A DNA stretch of 64,000 bases from Paracoccaceae bacterium. GTDB lineage: Bacteria > Pseudomonadota > Alphaproteobacteria > Rhodobacterales > Rhodobacteraceae. The stretch spans positions 50,788 through 114,787 of the forward strand of contig JAQWIK010000102.1 in the NCBI GenBank assembly GCA_029248915.1. Direction: 5' to 3'. The notes below the pieces were generated by a model that saw only the letters and a list, made by a program, of their open reading frames with translations, searched no databases and was not told the origin of the DNA. The position numbers and the translations under genes were made by a program. This document shows positions 31,723 to 41,225 of this stretch, one piece after another (the stretch's first letter is position 1; every line of letters starts with the position of its first letter).

Positions 31723-32136
31723 CTAATTAGTTTTTCTGTTAGGAGTAAATGGCAATGGAGTTACGGGAATACCATCATCAATCAGTGACTTAGCTTCTTC
31801 TGCTTTTGCTTCTCCATATATCGGCCTTTCCGGCAAGTCTCCTAAGTGCATTGCCCGCGCTTCTTTTGCAAATTCTTTTCCAACATAATGTGAATTTTCT
31901 TCCACATGTTTTTTGATTTCAGCAATTGCTTGTTCTGCAGGGTGATTTTTCTTTTTGATGCTGAGTTTTGTATTCTTATTTACCCTTGGAGCCATTATTG
32001 CTTTTTCGATGTTCGAACTGCCACAAATTGAACATACAATCATTTCATTAGCTTTGAGTTTTTCAAAAGCAGAGCTCGATTGAAACCAACTGTCGAAGGT
32101 GTGTTCCTTTTCACATTTTAATGTGTACTGGATCAT
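31723..32136 (-). CDS. DUF1178 family protein
   Basis: This small soluble protein (137 residues from the ATG at 32136) matches the uncharacterised DUF1178 family: it starts MIQYTLKC, has the FDSWFQSSSAFEKL stretch, and carries a CSICGSS zinc-ribbon-like knuckle near residue 40 with an earlier Cys. The function is unknown. An in-frame TTG three codons earlier has a closer ribosome-like AGGA and may be used. It precedes lysC on the same strand with a 135-base gap. Confidence 0.8.
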   Translation of the reverse strand: MIQYTLKCEKEHTFDSWFQSSSAFEKLKANEMIVCSICGSSNIEKAIMAPRVNKNTKLSIKKKNHPAEQAIAEIKKHVEENSHYVGKEFAKEARAMHLGDLPERPIYGEAKAEEAKSLIDDGIPVTPLPFTPNRKTN

Positions 32137-32418
32137 CTTTTTCAAAAATTCCTATTTATAAACTGATAAAGGGTGGTGGTTATGCGTTCGTTTAGTCTAG
32201 TTGCGGCCGTTTTCACCATTAACAAATCTGCCTATCAGGTTAAATAGATATTTTTTGCCAAAATTCAATTAAAGCAGGCGACACAAAACTTCGTCTTACA
32301 CAAATTAAACGCATCTTTATTACGTTTTCGCTTGCCGTTGACGGTTTTTAGGTTAATTACAGAGGACCTGTATTCAATAGGAATCATATTAATTATTTTA
32401 ACGACTGGGAGACATTTT

Positions 32419-33501
32419 ATGGAACGTCGTAATTTTTTAAGAGGTGCTGCATTAGCGGGAACTGGCGCTGCCCTCGCAACACCCGCCGTGTCTGGTGGAC
32501 ATGGAACTGTGTTAACAATGGTGCAATCATGGCCTCGTGGCTTTGCTGTTCTTGATGACGCTGCGCGTTATTTTGCTGACATGGTTTCACAAATGTCAGA
32601 CGGAACTTTAACAATCGATCGAAAAGCCCCGGGTGAATTGGTTGGTGCATTGGAAGTTTTTGACGCTGTGACCTCTGGTCAGGCAGATATGTACCACTCA
32701 GCAGACTACTATTTCATCGGTCAGCACCCTGCTTTGGCTTATTACACAGCGGTGCCATTTGGCGGTACAGCGCAGGAAGTTACTAACTGGTACTATCATG
32801 GTGGCGGTGAGCAAATCCATGACGAAATTGGTCAGATTTTTAACTTCAAAGGCTTACTTGCTGGTAACTCAGGCGGACAATCTGGCGGTTGGTTTCGTAA
32901 AGAAATAACTTCTCCTGACGACTTTAACGGTCTTAAATACCGTATGCCAGGCCTTGGTGGTAAAGTTTTAGGTAAACTTGGTGCGTCAGTTCAGAACATT
33001 CCTGGTGGCGAATTGTATCAAGCACTTTCATCAGGTGCTCTTGATGGTCTTGAGTGGGTTGGTCCAGCGGCTGACGAACGAGCTGGTTTTTGGGAAGTAG
33101 CAAAAGTATATTATACAGCCGGTTTTCATGAACCAGGATCAGCTTTATCAGCGAATATGAATTTAGATAAATGGAATTCGCTTTCAGAACCTCATCAGGC
33201 TATAATACGATATGCTTCAATGGCGACTACTCTTTATCAGCTAGCTGAGACATTTTCTGCAAACGGTGCAGCTCTTCAAAGAATGCAGTCTCAAGGTGTT
33301 AAAGCTCTGCAATTCTCTGATGAAGTATGGGATGCGTTTGGTGCGGCGTCAGCTGAAATTATGGATGAGAATATGGACGATGAGTTGTTCAGAACAACTC
33401 GTGCTAGTTTCGAAGCTTCACTAAAAGACTCTGCAGCGTGGATCAGTAAATCTGATGGTTATTACGTGCAGCAGCGTGTTCGCGTTTTAGGCGGATCTTA
33501 A
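32419..33501 (+). CDS. TRAP transporter solute-binding protein (DctP/TakP-like), Tat-exported
   Basis: This periplasmic receptor (361 residues) delivers an organic acid to the TRAP membrane subunits encoded next. The N-terminus MERRNFLRG followed by a hydrophobic, alanine-rich stretch is a twin-arginine signal. Family features include PGELVGALEVFDAV, YYHGGG, GGWFRKEI and GALDGLEWVGP, which resemble the 2-oxoacid-binding TakP type, so pyruvate-like acids are a reasonable guess. The ATG at 32419 follows GGGAG; a longer frame beginning at 32332 would bury the Tat signal and is rejected. Confidence 0.9.
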   Translation: MERRNFLRGAALAGTGAALATPAVSGGHGTVLTMVQSWPRGFAVLDDAARYFADMVSQMSDGTLTIDRKAPGELVGALEVFDAVTSGQADMYHSADYYFIGQHPALAYYTAVPFGGTAQEVTNWYYHGGGEQIHDEIGQIFNFKGLLAGNSGGQSGGWFRKEITSPDDFNGLKYRMPGLGGKVLGKLGASVQNIPGGELYQALSSGALDGLEWVGPAADERAGFWEVAKVYYTAGFHEPGSALSANMNLDKWNSLSEPHQAIIRYASMATTLYQLAETFSANGAALQRMQSQGVKALQFSDEVWDAFGAASAEIMDENMDDELFRTTRASFEASLKDSAAWISKSDGYYVQQRVRVLGGS

Positions 33502-33509
33502 AAAAGATT

Positions 33510-33536
33510 ACCCTGGGATTGTTTTAATCCCGGGGT
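33510..33536 (+). terminator. Intercistronic hairpin between TRAP receptor and permease genes
   Basis: ACCCTGGGATT (33510-33520) pairs with AATCCCGGGGT (33526-33536) over 11 positions with one G-T pair and a five-base loop. Only three Ts follow, so it looks like a partial terminator or an mRNA-stabilising stem. It begins nine bases after the receptor stop codon. Such stems commonly leave more receptor mRNA than permease mRNA. Confidence 0.55.
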
Positions 33537-33556
33537 TTCAAATTCTGAGTTTTTCT

Positions 33557-34492
33557 ATGGAAAATGAGCAAACAATTAGTTTAGCTAGCACTGCTTCTGC
33601 TGTGTATGATGGCTTCCTTTGGTTCTTTCAAAACCTTCTGCTTTCGTTTTACAACATTGGGTACGCAGTCTCAAATCCTGGTATGTGGTTGGATTGGAGC
33701 GAAAAAAAATCAATTATGAGGTTTGTCTATTACGGTGGCTCAGTTGAATTTTTCTTTGCAGTTTTATTAATTTTTCTAGCTCTATTTATTGTGGGTGTTT
33801 TTCGACCAGCGTTTATGTGGGGCAATATTAGGTTACTCGAAGGCTTTGCAAACACTGTTGGTCGTTTTTTTGCTTGGGCTGGGCTTATTATGGTCTTGCA
33901 GCAAGTTTTGATAATTATAATGCAGCGGATTTTTACGAGACCTGATATCGTAATCGGTTTTGGTATTCCTCTAAGCTATGATATAAGTTGGTACGCGGAA
34001 GAATTGAAGCTCTACAACGCATTGGTTGTCAGTCTCTGTGCCACGTATACCTTTGTTCAAGGCGGGCACGTTCGCGTGGATTTATTTTATGCAGGTGCTA
34101 AATTTCGAACAAAAAAAATAGTCGATATGTTTGGATCGATAGTATTTATGCTTCCAATGGCTGTTCTGATTTGGATGTACGGTTGGTACTTTTTGTGGAG
34201 GCATCTAATTGTGCCAAAACCGTCTGCTTCAGACGCTTTGGATCGGCTGCTTGCTAAATCCAGAGTGTTGAAGTGGAATGTGGAAACTATAGGGTTTTCA
34301 CCCAACGGTTTTACTGGATACTTTTTATTCAAGATACTTTTGGTAGCATTTGCGGGAATGATTTTTATTCATGCGTGGGCATTTTTCATGCGATCATTTC
34401 AGGAACTTCGAGAAGGTCAATCAAGTGAGAACAAATATAGGGATGTCGATCAACTTCCAGATTTAACTGAAGTTGTAGAAACTAATAATTAG
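33557..34492 (+). CDS. TRAP transporter small permease (DctQ type), enlarged
   Basis: This is the small membrane subunit of the TRAP system. At 311 residues it is well above the usual 160-220. Hydrophobic segments lie roughly at 65-90, 105-125, 155-170, 190-215 and 260-285. The DctQ-like core includes YTFVQGGHVRVDLFYAGAKFRTKKIVD. Extra sequence is present as an N-terminal region before the first helix and as a loop between the last two helices. It starts 55 bases after the receptor gene and is followed after 11 bases by the large permease gene. Confidence 0.85.
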   Translation: MENEQTISLASTASAVYDGFLWFFQNLLLSFYNIGYAVSNPGMWLDWSEKKSIMRFVYYGGSVEFFFAVLLIFLALFIVGVFRPAFMWGNIRLLEGFANTVGRFFAWAGLIMVLQQVLIIIMQRIFTRPDIVIGFGIPLSYDISWYAEELKLYNALVVSLCATYTFVQGGHVRVDLFYAGAKFRTKKIVDMFGSIVFMLPMAVLIWMYGWYFLWRHLIVPKPSASDALDRLLAKSRVLKWNVETIGFSPNGFTGYFLFKILLVAFAGMIFIHAWAFFMRSFQELREGQSSENKYRDVDQLPDLTEVVETNN

Positions 34493-34503
34493 GAACGGTA
34501 GTT

Positions 34504-36861
34504 ATGTTGTTTGGTCTTGATGGCGTAGAAATTGGTTTAATAATCGTGTTCGCCTGCCTTTTTGGAGGGATATTGTCAGGATTTCCAGTTGCATTTGCCA
34601 TTGGGGGTGCTGGAGTTGTTTCTTTTGGAATAATAGCAGTGATGGACAGTTCTGGAATATTAGTCCATCAAGCCATTGACACCACATCCCAGATGTACAA
34701 GGAATTGTTGGCTTCTGGAGTAAAATTTGATCAGATTTCTATCTTTCGGTATCCAGATTTACCTAGAGTTATAGAGCCACTTTTTAAGGGTGGTTGGGAA
34801 ACCGCCTTACAAAGAAATATTTCATTTATTGTTAACCGCATAAATGAACGTGTTCTTGCTGGTCAGTCTATTGAAGTTCTACTCGCAGTTTTGATGTTTG
34901 TTTTAATGGGCATCACCTTAGAAAGGTCCAAGATAGCGAATGACTTACTTACTACTATGGCAAGAGTTTTTGGACCCTTACCTGGTGGGTTGGCTGTTTC
35001 TGTTGTGGTTGTAGGGGCTTTCTTAGCAGCATCAACTGGCATCGTGGGAGCCACCGTGGTAACAATGGGCCTACTCTCCCTGCCCACAATGCTCAGAAAT
35101 GGCTATTCGCCTGAGCTTTCCACTGGTGTAATAGCTGCCTCTGGGACGTTGGGACAAATTATACCTCCTTCTATTGTAATTGTTTTGTTGGGGACTTTGA
35201 CAGGTGATTTGTATTCCGCTGCTCAAGAAGCGAGAGCTCAGAGCATGGGCTGCACAGACGCTCTAACTTATCTTGGTAAGCCTGCTGTAGTTTCTGTTGG
35301 TTCATTATTCCAAGCTGCGCTCCTTCCCGGCATCATGCTTGCTCTCTTGTATGCTATCTATGCATTTGGATATGCATTGTTAAACCCTTCAAAAGCTCCT
35401 GCCGTTGCTGGTGAGGCTATTGATACAAAAACAGGCACAGCCCAACAGTCTCTGACCTGGTTCGTTTATGTACCCGTGGGAATTATTGGTGCAACGATCT
35501 TGTTGAATATGGGAGGGTTGTCAGGAAGCCAATCTATATACGTGGACTCGTATTCAGATATTGGTCAAGAGGCAAGCTTGAGAACAAACGTTTCTGAAGA
35601 GTGTCAAGTTTCCATGATAGAGCTTCACGGGCAGGAGGCTTGGGATAAAGCGATAGCACAGCAAGTAGCAATTGATGGATCAGGCGGCGTTGCAGAAAGT
35701 GTCAAGCGGTCCGATGAGGAAATATCCACTCTGATCGCTGAAAAAATTGCTTCAGCGCCTCCTATTGGAACAGGCGTGATGGTGCTTTTTGTGTTAACTA
35801 GTATTTTTCTGTCATTTGCTAAAGGTGTGGCCCCGAATTTGGATCATAAACTTTTAGTTGTGGGCGCTTTAGGAACAGTACTTTTATTACTGTCCGATAT
35901 TGTTTTAATTAAACCTGACGCCTCTGCATCTATGACGTGGGCACTTTTAACTATACCTGTGATATTAGTTTTATACTCATCGAAAACAGCTATTTCGCGG
36001 CTTGCGGATAATGAAATTTTTAGAGTTGTTTTTCCGCCACTTGTTCTCATAGTGGCCGTTTTGGGCTCTATTTTGGGTGGTATTACCAATCCAACTCCAG
36101 CCGCCGCTTTAGGAGCCGCCGGAGCTATCATGCTTGCAGCGTATAGGAAGCTTACAGAAACTAACCGGTCTGGAAAGTTCATTCTAACTGCGACGTTCGC
36201 GCTTATAATAATGCTTCTTGTAGGCATTAATTTTGATTTACGTATTAATACAGAACAAGTTTCCGTGGAAAGCTGGGTTGCTTTTATTGTAGCTTATGGT
36301 GCTTATCTGACTGCAGTTGTAGGACTGGTTTACGCTTGTTGGGTTTTGTATGCCGCTGGCGTTATGAAGTCAGTCGTACAAGAAACCAGTAAAGTAACGA
36401 CAATGGTCTTTGCTATTCTCATAGGCTCACAGCTTTTGAATTTAGTTGTGATTTCTTTTGGTGGCGAACACTATATCCAGCAATTTCTAAGATCATTTGA
36501 TAGTGAAGTTACCGTATTTTTAATTGTGATGCTCGTGCTGTTCATCTTGGGATTTGTTTTGGATTTTCTAGAGATCATTTACATCGTGATTCCAATTGTT
36601 GGTCCAGTAATTTATGGAGGGACTTTTGATCCACTTTGGGTAACAATTATGGTTGCTATTAATCTTCAAACCTCTTTTCTTACCCCTCCCTTTGGCTTTG
36701 CTTTGTTTTATTTAAGGGGTGTTTCTCCTAAATCTGTTACGACGGCTCATATATATCGAGGAGTTGTCCCATTTGTGTTGATACAAATTGTTGGACTAAC
36801 GATGCTTTATTTTGCACCATCCATTGTGACTATTGTTCCTCAGCTTCTCAGTGGGAATTAA
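34504..36861 (+). CDS. TRAP transporter large permease (DctM type), enlarged
   Basis: This sodium-coupled translocation subunit is 785 residues, against about 430 for typical DctM. Conserved parts are GFPVAFAIGGAG near the N-terminus, ASTGIVGATVVTMGLLSLP, and the signature SGTLGQIIPPSIVIVLLG; a second half ends LNLQ-like with TSFLTPPFGFALFYLRG. Two regions look like insertions: a hydrophilic stretch at about 50-115 and a larger one around 310-430 containing a Cys and acidic segments, probably in the periplasm. It forms a unit with the two preceding genes. Long DctM forms occur in marine bacteria, but what the extra segments do is not known to me. Confidence 0.87.
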   Translation: MLFGLDGVEIGLIIVFACLFGGILSGFPVAFAIGGAGVVSFGIIAVMDSSGILVHQAIDTTSQMYKELLASGVKFDQISIFRYPDLPRVIEPLFKGGWETALQRNISFIVNRINERVLAGQSIEVLLAVLMFVLMGITLERSKIANDLLTTMARVFGPLPGGLAVSVVVVGAFLAASTGIVGATVVTMGLLSLPTMLRNGYSPELSTGVIAASGTLGQIIPPSIVIVLLGTLTGDLYSAAQEARAQSMGCTDALTYLGKPAVVSVGSLFQAALLPGIMLALLYAIYAFGYALLNPSKAPAVAGEAIDTKTGTAQQSLTWFVYVPVGIIGATILLNMGGLSGSQSIYVDSYSDIGQEASLRTNVSEECQVSMIELHGQEAWDKAIAQQVAIDGSGGVAESVKRSDEEISTLIAEKIASAPPIGTGVMVLFVLTSIFLSFAKGVAPNLDHKLLVVGALGTVLLLLSDIVLIKPDASASMTWALLTIPVILVLYSSKTAISRLADNEIFRVVFPPLVLIVAVLGSILGGITNPTPAAALGAAGAIMLAAYRKLTETNRSGKFILTATFALIIMLLVGINFDLRINTEQVSVESWVAFIVAYGAYLTAVVGLVYACWVLYAAGVMKSVVQETSKVTTMVFAILIGSQLLNLVVISFGGEHYIQQFLRSFDSEVTVFLIVMLVLFILGFVLDFLEIIYIVIPIVGPVIYGGTFDPLWVTIMVAINLQTSFLTPPFGFALFYLRGVSPKSVTTAHIYRGVVPFVLIQIVGLTMLYFAPSIVTIVPQLLSGN

Positions 36862-36974
36862 ACTGTAAACAGTGTTAGTAATCAATATATCGCCTAGATG
36901 ATTATAACTTTGTAGATTGCGTCTAAACTCGTAATAAAAATTAACTGATTAGATTAAAGGGTAGAAAGAGTATA

Positions 36975-38045
36975 TTGCTTTCAGGTACCAAAATTGTTGA
37001 ATTTGAGGGTTTAGGTCCAGCACCTTTCGCTGGCCGATTTTTGGCTGAACTTGGTGCAGACGTACTAGTTATAAAAAACTTTAATCAGCGAGAAAAATCA
37101 CTGAAAAATAGTCTATTAAATGCTGGAAAAAAATCAGTATTTCTCGATTTGAAAAATTCTGGTGACCATGCGATAGCTTCAGAATTGATTAAAAACAGTG
37201 ATGCTCTTATTGAAGGTTTTCGACCTGGTGTAATGGAGCGCTTAAAACTTGGTCCAAAAGATCTTAAAAAGGACAATAAACAACTGGTCTACGGAAGAAT
37301 GACCGGTTGGGGTCAGACAGGTCCGCGGTCTAAACAAGCTGGTCACGATCTCAATTATATTGGACTAAGTGGGGCTCTTCATTACGCTTCTCAGGCAGGT
37401 GACATACCACAAACGATACCAACATTGGTAGGTGATATTGGTGGTGGCTCGCTTTATTTAGTCATTGGAATTCTATCCGGTCTATTTAAGGCACAAAAAA
37501 CAGGAAAAGGAACTGTAGTTGATGCGGCGATTGTTGATGGGTCAGCTCATATGTTAAACCTTCTAATGTCAATGCAAGATACAGGCTCAATCGGAATGAA
37601 AAGAGGGCTAAGTTTATTAGATGGATCACACTTATCACGGTGTTACAAATGTTCCGATCAGAAATATATTTCGGTACAATGTTTAGAGCCAAAATTTTAC
37701 AACCAATTTCTAGAAACTTTGTCGCTTGATGGAAACCCTTTGATGGAAACACAGTTTGATAGTAGCAAGTGGCACGCACAAACTGAATTTCTAAGTAATA
37801 TATTTAAAGGAAAAACACAGTCTTACTGGATTGACCTATTTTCTGGTTTGGATGCCTGTGTTGCGCCAATTTTAACCCCAGAAGAGGCTGAAAATGAAGT
37901 CCATATTAAATCAAGAGAAATCTGGATTCGAGAAAATGGATATTTAATGGCTTCTGCGGCACCTCGCTTTGATGATAAAAGGCCAAAGGAACTACAATCT
38001 GAGATCATAATAGATAAAAAAGATGTTATTTCCAGCTGGACTTGA
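36975..38045 (+). CDS. CaiB/BaiF family CoA enzyme, alpha-methylacyl-CoA racemase-like
   Basis: The 356 residues belong to the family III CoA-transferase/racemase fold: FEGLGPAPFAGRFLAELGADV at the start, GFRPGVMERL, and YGRMTGWGQTGP. A His at 124 in GHDLNY and an Asp at 154 in LVGDIGGG keep the 30-residue spacing of the catalytic pair of alpha-methylacyl-CoA racemase, favouring racemisation of 2-methylacyl-CoA over CoA transfer. The start is a TTG at 36975, with no ATG near the family N-terminus. It lies 113 bases after the TRAP genes and 12 before the nitroreductase gene. Confidence 0.82.
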   Translation: MLSGTKIVEFEGLGPAPFAGRFLAELGADVLVIKNFNQREKSLKNSLLNAGKKSVFLDLKNSGDHAIASELIKNSDALIEGFRPGVMERLKLGPKDLKKDNKQLVYGRMTGWGQTGPRSKQAGHDLNYIGLSGALHYASQAGDIPQTIPTLVGDIGGGSLYLVIGILSGLFKAQKTGKGTVVDAAIVDGSAHMLNLLMSMQDTGSIGMKRGLSLLDGSHLSRCYKCSDQKYISVQCLEPKFYNQFLETLSLDGNPLMETQFDSSKWHAQTEFLSNIFKGKTQSYWIDLFSGLDACVAPILTPEEAENEVHIKSREIWIRENGYLMASAAPRFDDKRPKELQSEIIIDKKDVISSWT

Positions 38046-38057
38046 GAGAAAATAGTT

Positions 38058-38729
38058 ATGTCACCAAAGCTTAAAGATTTTAATGAACTTATGAATAGTC
38101 GCTTTTCTTGTAGGGCCTTTTTGACAAAAGAAGTTGACCAAAAAACGATCGACCAAATAATTAAGACTGCCCAAAAAGTCCCATCTTGGTGTAATTCGCA
38201 ACCTTGGAAAGTTAGCCTACTCCGGCGAGAGACTAAAGAGTTACTTTGCGAAAAGCTACTTCCCTCTGCAAAGCAGACCTTTGAAACCCCAGATATAAAT
38301 TTTCCTGAGCGTTATGCTGGTATTTATAAAACCCGCCGGGCTACTTGCGGATGGCAATTATATAACGCAGTCGGCGTTCAAAAAGGTGATAGAGAAGGCG
38401 CAGGTCGACAAATGGCAAAGAATTATGAATTTTTTGGAGCACCTCACGTTGCTATTATAACGGCACCAAAGGACCTTGGAGCTTATGGAGTTTTGGACTG
38501 TGGAGCTTTCATTACTGCTTTTACTTTGGCAGCTGCGGCACTAGGAGTTTCTTCAATACCGCAAGCTGCAATTGCTGGGCGTGCACCAATTGTTCGTGAA
38601 GTTTTGAATATTGAAGAAGACCGTAATGTGTTATGTGCTATATCTTTTGGTTTTGCTGATACGGGTCACCCAGCAAATAGCTTTAGAACCCAAAGAGCCG
38701 ATTTAGATGAATTCGTAGAATGGGTATGA
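38058..38729 (+). CDS. Nitroreductase family protein
   Basis: This is a 223-residue FMN-dependent oxidoreductase of the nitroreductase fold. SRFSCRAF near the N-terminus and PSWCNSQPWKV match the FMN phosphate- and isoalloxazine-binding parts, and the C-terminal half has DCGAFITAFTLAAAALGV and the closing CAISFGFAD. The physiological substrate is unknown. It directly follows the CaiB-like gene and may share its transcript. Confidence 0.85.
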   Translation: MSPKLKDFNELMNSRFSCRAFLTKEVDQKTIDQIIKTAQKVPSWCNSQPWKVSLLRRETKELLCEKLLPSAKQTFETPDINFPERYAGIYKTRRATCGWQLYNAVGVQKGDREGAGRQMAKNYEFFGAPHVAIITAPKDLGAYGVLDCGAFITAFTLAAAALGVSSIPQAAIAGRAPIVREVLNIEEDRNVLCAISFGFADTGHPANSFRTQRADLDEFVEWV

Positions 38730-38768
38730 ATTTTCTAATAATCAAATATTAGACTTTTAAGAGTTTAG

Positions 38769-39425
38769 ATGTACTTATCCCAATCAATTGATATTTACTG
38801 TGAGCGGCTCGATGTCGGTATCTGGGCCGAACCAATAAACGCAGTCACCAATTTTGCCTTCATTTTAGCCGCTATAATTATGTGGATACGATGTAAGAAT
38901 TTGGTTGAGGGCAGGGTATTAGCCTTTCTTTTATTTTCAATAGGCTGTGGTTCTTTTTTGTTTCATACTTTTGCACAAACTTGGGCAGCCATTTTAGATG
39001 TTACGCCAATCCTTATTTTCATATTGACCTATATTTATGCTGCAAATCGTAGGTTCCTGGTCTGGTCAAAAAGGATGAGTATTACTGGCGTAATATTGTT
39101 TTTGCCATATCAGTTTCTAGTGGTGAGTATTTTATCCAGTATTCAGTTCTTAGGTTCATCTGCGCAGTATGTGCCGGTGGCTATTTTGATATTTTTTTAC
39201 TCGGCTTTGTTACACAAATCTAAAACAAATTTATCGCGTGAATTGTTTGTTGGTGCGACTATTCTAAGTTTATCTATTTTTGCTAGGACTATTGATGAGC
39301 CACTTTGTTTAATAGTGTCAGTAGGGACCCACTTTATTTGGCATATTTTGAATGCTATAATGCTAGCGTGGATGATAGAAATTTTAAGAAGACATATGCT
39401 TGCAGGTTACCCTCTGGAGCGTTAA
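38769..39425 (+). CDS. Alkaline ceramidase-like membrane hydrolase
   Basis: This 218-residue protein has about seven hydrophobic helices and matches the ceramidase/CREST superfamily. The catalytic residues of eukaryotic alkaline ceramidases are present with the same spacing: Ser62, His66 (SFLFH) and Asp77 (H plus 11), and His188/His192 in THFIWH. The N-terminal YCER and WAEPINAVTN resemble the calcium-binding loop. Family knowledge suggests hydrolysis of an amide-linked lipid; whether the cell contains ceramides cannot be said from this window. It lies 28 bases before gatC on the same strand. Confidence 0.8.
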   Translation: MYLSQSIDIYCERLDVGIWAEPINAVTNFAFILAAIIMWIRCKNLVEGRVLAFLLFSIGCGSFLFHTFAQTWAAILDVTPILIFILTYIYAANRRFLVWSKRMSITGVILFLPYQFLVVSILSSIQFLGSSAQYVPVAILIFFYSALLHKSKTNLSRELFVGATILSLSIFARTIDEPLCLIVSVGTHFIWHILNAIMLAWMIEILRRHMLAGYPLER

Positions 39426-39452
39426 ACGGGTTAAAAAAAATGGAGTGTCGGT

Positions 39453-39740
39453 ATGTCAATTGATGCGAATACAGCAGCTAAGGTTGCGAAACTCGCCCGC
39501 ATTGAAGTTGAAAGCCAAGATTTAGAAGCTCTTGCGAAGGAGTTTAATGATATTTTAGGCTTTATTGAGCAGTTAAATGAGGTTGAAGTCGATGGCATTG
39601 AACCAATGACATCAGTCACTCCACAGAAGTTAATTCGTCGTAGTGATGTTGTTTCTGATGGTAATAAGCAAACTTCTGTATTGAAAAATGCACCCATATC
39701 CAGAGAAGGTTTTTACGCTGTGCCGAAGGTTGTGGAGTAA
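39453..39740 (+). CDS. gatC: Asp/Glu-tRNA amidotransferase subunit C
   Basis: This is the small subunit of the GatCAB complex that converts mischarged Glu-tRNA-Gln and Asp-tRNA-Asn. At 95 residues it is of normal size, with [12 protein letters not shown] near the start, [22 protein letters not shown] in the middle and the end [12 protein letters not shown] typical of the family. It overlaps gatA by one base (TAATG). gatB is not in the adjacent sequence. Confidence 0.95.
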   Translation: MSIDANTAAKVAKLARIEVESQDLEALAKEFNDILGFIEQLNEVEVDGIEPMTSVTPQKLIRRSDVVSDGNKQTSVLKNAPISREGFYAVPKVVE

Positions 39741-41221
39741 TGTCAAACTTAAACAATCTCACAATTTCTGAGGCACGAGATAAGTTGAAATCGAAAGAAA
39801 TATCCTCTCTTGAATTAACAAATAGCTGTTTATCCGCAATAGATGCAGCGGATGAATTAGGTGCTTTTGTTCATAAAACCCCAGAACTGGCTATAGAGCA
39901 AGCAAAGCGAGCAGATGAGCGACTCAAACAAGATAATGCGCCGGACATGTGTGGTATTCCGTTAGGTATAAAAGATATTTTTTGTACAAAGGGTGTTAAG
40001 AGCCAGGCAGCTAGCCGCATCTTAGAGGATTTCAAACCCGAATATGAAAGTACGGTTAGTCAGAACCTTCTTGATAATGGGACCGTGATGTTGGGCAAGC
40101 TCAACATGGATGAGTTTGCAATGGGTAGTTCAAATGAAACCTCTGTGTATGGAAATGCTATTAATCCCTGGAAGGTTGATGAACGTGGATTGACACCCGG
40201 AGGTTCATCGGGAGGTTCAGCTGCCGCTGTTGCAGCTGATTTATGCTTGGCAGCCACCGGTACTGATACTGGCGGATCAATTAGGCAGCCAGCGGCGTTT
40301 ACTGGCATAGTTGGAATTAAACCGACATACGGGCGCTGCTCACGCTGGGGGGTAATTGCATTTGCTAGTTCTTTGGATCAAGCAGGTCCAATGACCAAAA
40401 CAGTCCGCGATGGTGCAATTATGTTGGAGGCTATGGCGGGAAATGATCCAAAAGATAGCACTTCTGTTAACATAGAAGTGCCAAACTTTGAAGCTATGTT
40501 GACTGGTGACATTAAGGGTAAAAGAATAGGTATTCCCCAGGAGTACCGATTAGATGGGATGCCTAGTGAAATAGAAAAATTATGGTTAGATGGAACTGAA
40601 ATGTTGCGTCAGGCGGGTGCTAAGATTGAGAACATTTCATTACCACATACGAAATACGCTTTACCTGCATATTATGTTATTGCTCCAGCCGAGGCTTCTT
40701 CAAACCTAGCGCGCTATGATGGCGTTAGATTTGGCCGAAGAGCAGCCTTGTCATCAGGAGACGGTATAAACGAATTGTATGAAAAGACGCGTGCGGAGGG
40801 CTTTGGTCCAGAGGTAAAAAGGCGTGTAATGATTGGAACTTACGTTTTATCTGCTGGTTTTTATGATGCATACTATAATAGAGCTCGCCGGGTTCGGGCT
40901 TTAATAAAAAAGGATTTTGATGAAGTTTTTGCTAATGGTATCGACGCTATTTTGACGCCAGCAACACCGTCTGCAGCTTTTGGCTTAGGAGAAATGTCAG
41001 AGGCAGATCCCCTACAAATGTACTTAAATGATGTATTCACAGTGACAGTAAATTTAGCTGGTCTTCCTGGTGTCTCGGTTCCTGCTGGAGTCGACAAATT
41101 AGGATTGCCGCTTGGCCTGCAGGTAATAGGTAGGCCTTGGGAAGAGGGTGATATGCTTAATATTGCGCACTCTTTAGAGCAATCTGCTGGATTCTCCTCC
41201 AAGCCATCAAAATGGTGGTAG
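39740..41221 (+). CDS. gatA: Asp/Glu-tRNA amidotransferase subunit A
   Basis: This is the amidase subunit that releases ammonia from glutamine for the GatB transamidation step. The 493 residues contain the amidase-signature triad: Lys in [10 protein letters not shown], the cis-Ser in [13 protein letters not shown] and the nucleophilic Ser in [24 protein letters not shown] and [10 protein letters not shown] near the end are also typical. Its start is coupled to gatC by a one-base overlap, and a lipoprotein gene follows four bases later. Confidence 0.96.
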   Translation: MSNLNNLTISEARDKLKSKEISSLELTNSCLSAIDAADELGAFVHKTPELAIEQAKRADERLKQDNAPDMCGIPLGIKDIFCTKGVKSQAASRILEDFKPEYESTVSQNLLDNGTVMLGKLNMDEFAMGSSNETSVYGNAINPWKVDERGLTPGGSSGGSAAAVAADLCLAATGTDTGGSIRQPAAFTGIVGIKPTYGRCSRWGVIAFASSLDQAGPMTKTVRDGAIMLEAMAGNDPKDSTSVNIEVPNFEAMLTGDIKGKRIGIPQEYRLDGMPSEIEKLWLDGTEMLRQAGAKIENISLPHTKYALPAYYVIAPAEASSNLARYDGVRFGRRAALSSGDGINELYEKTRAEGFGPEVKRRVMIGTYVLSAGFYDAYYNRARRVRALIKKDFDEVFANGIDAILTPATPSAAFGLGEMSEADPLQMYLNDVFTVTVNLAGLPGVSVPAGVDKLGLPLGLQVIGRPWEEGDMLNIAHSLEQSAGFSSKPSKWW

Positions 41222-41225
41222 TTAA

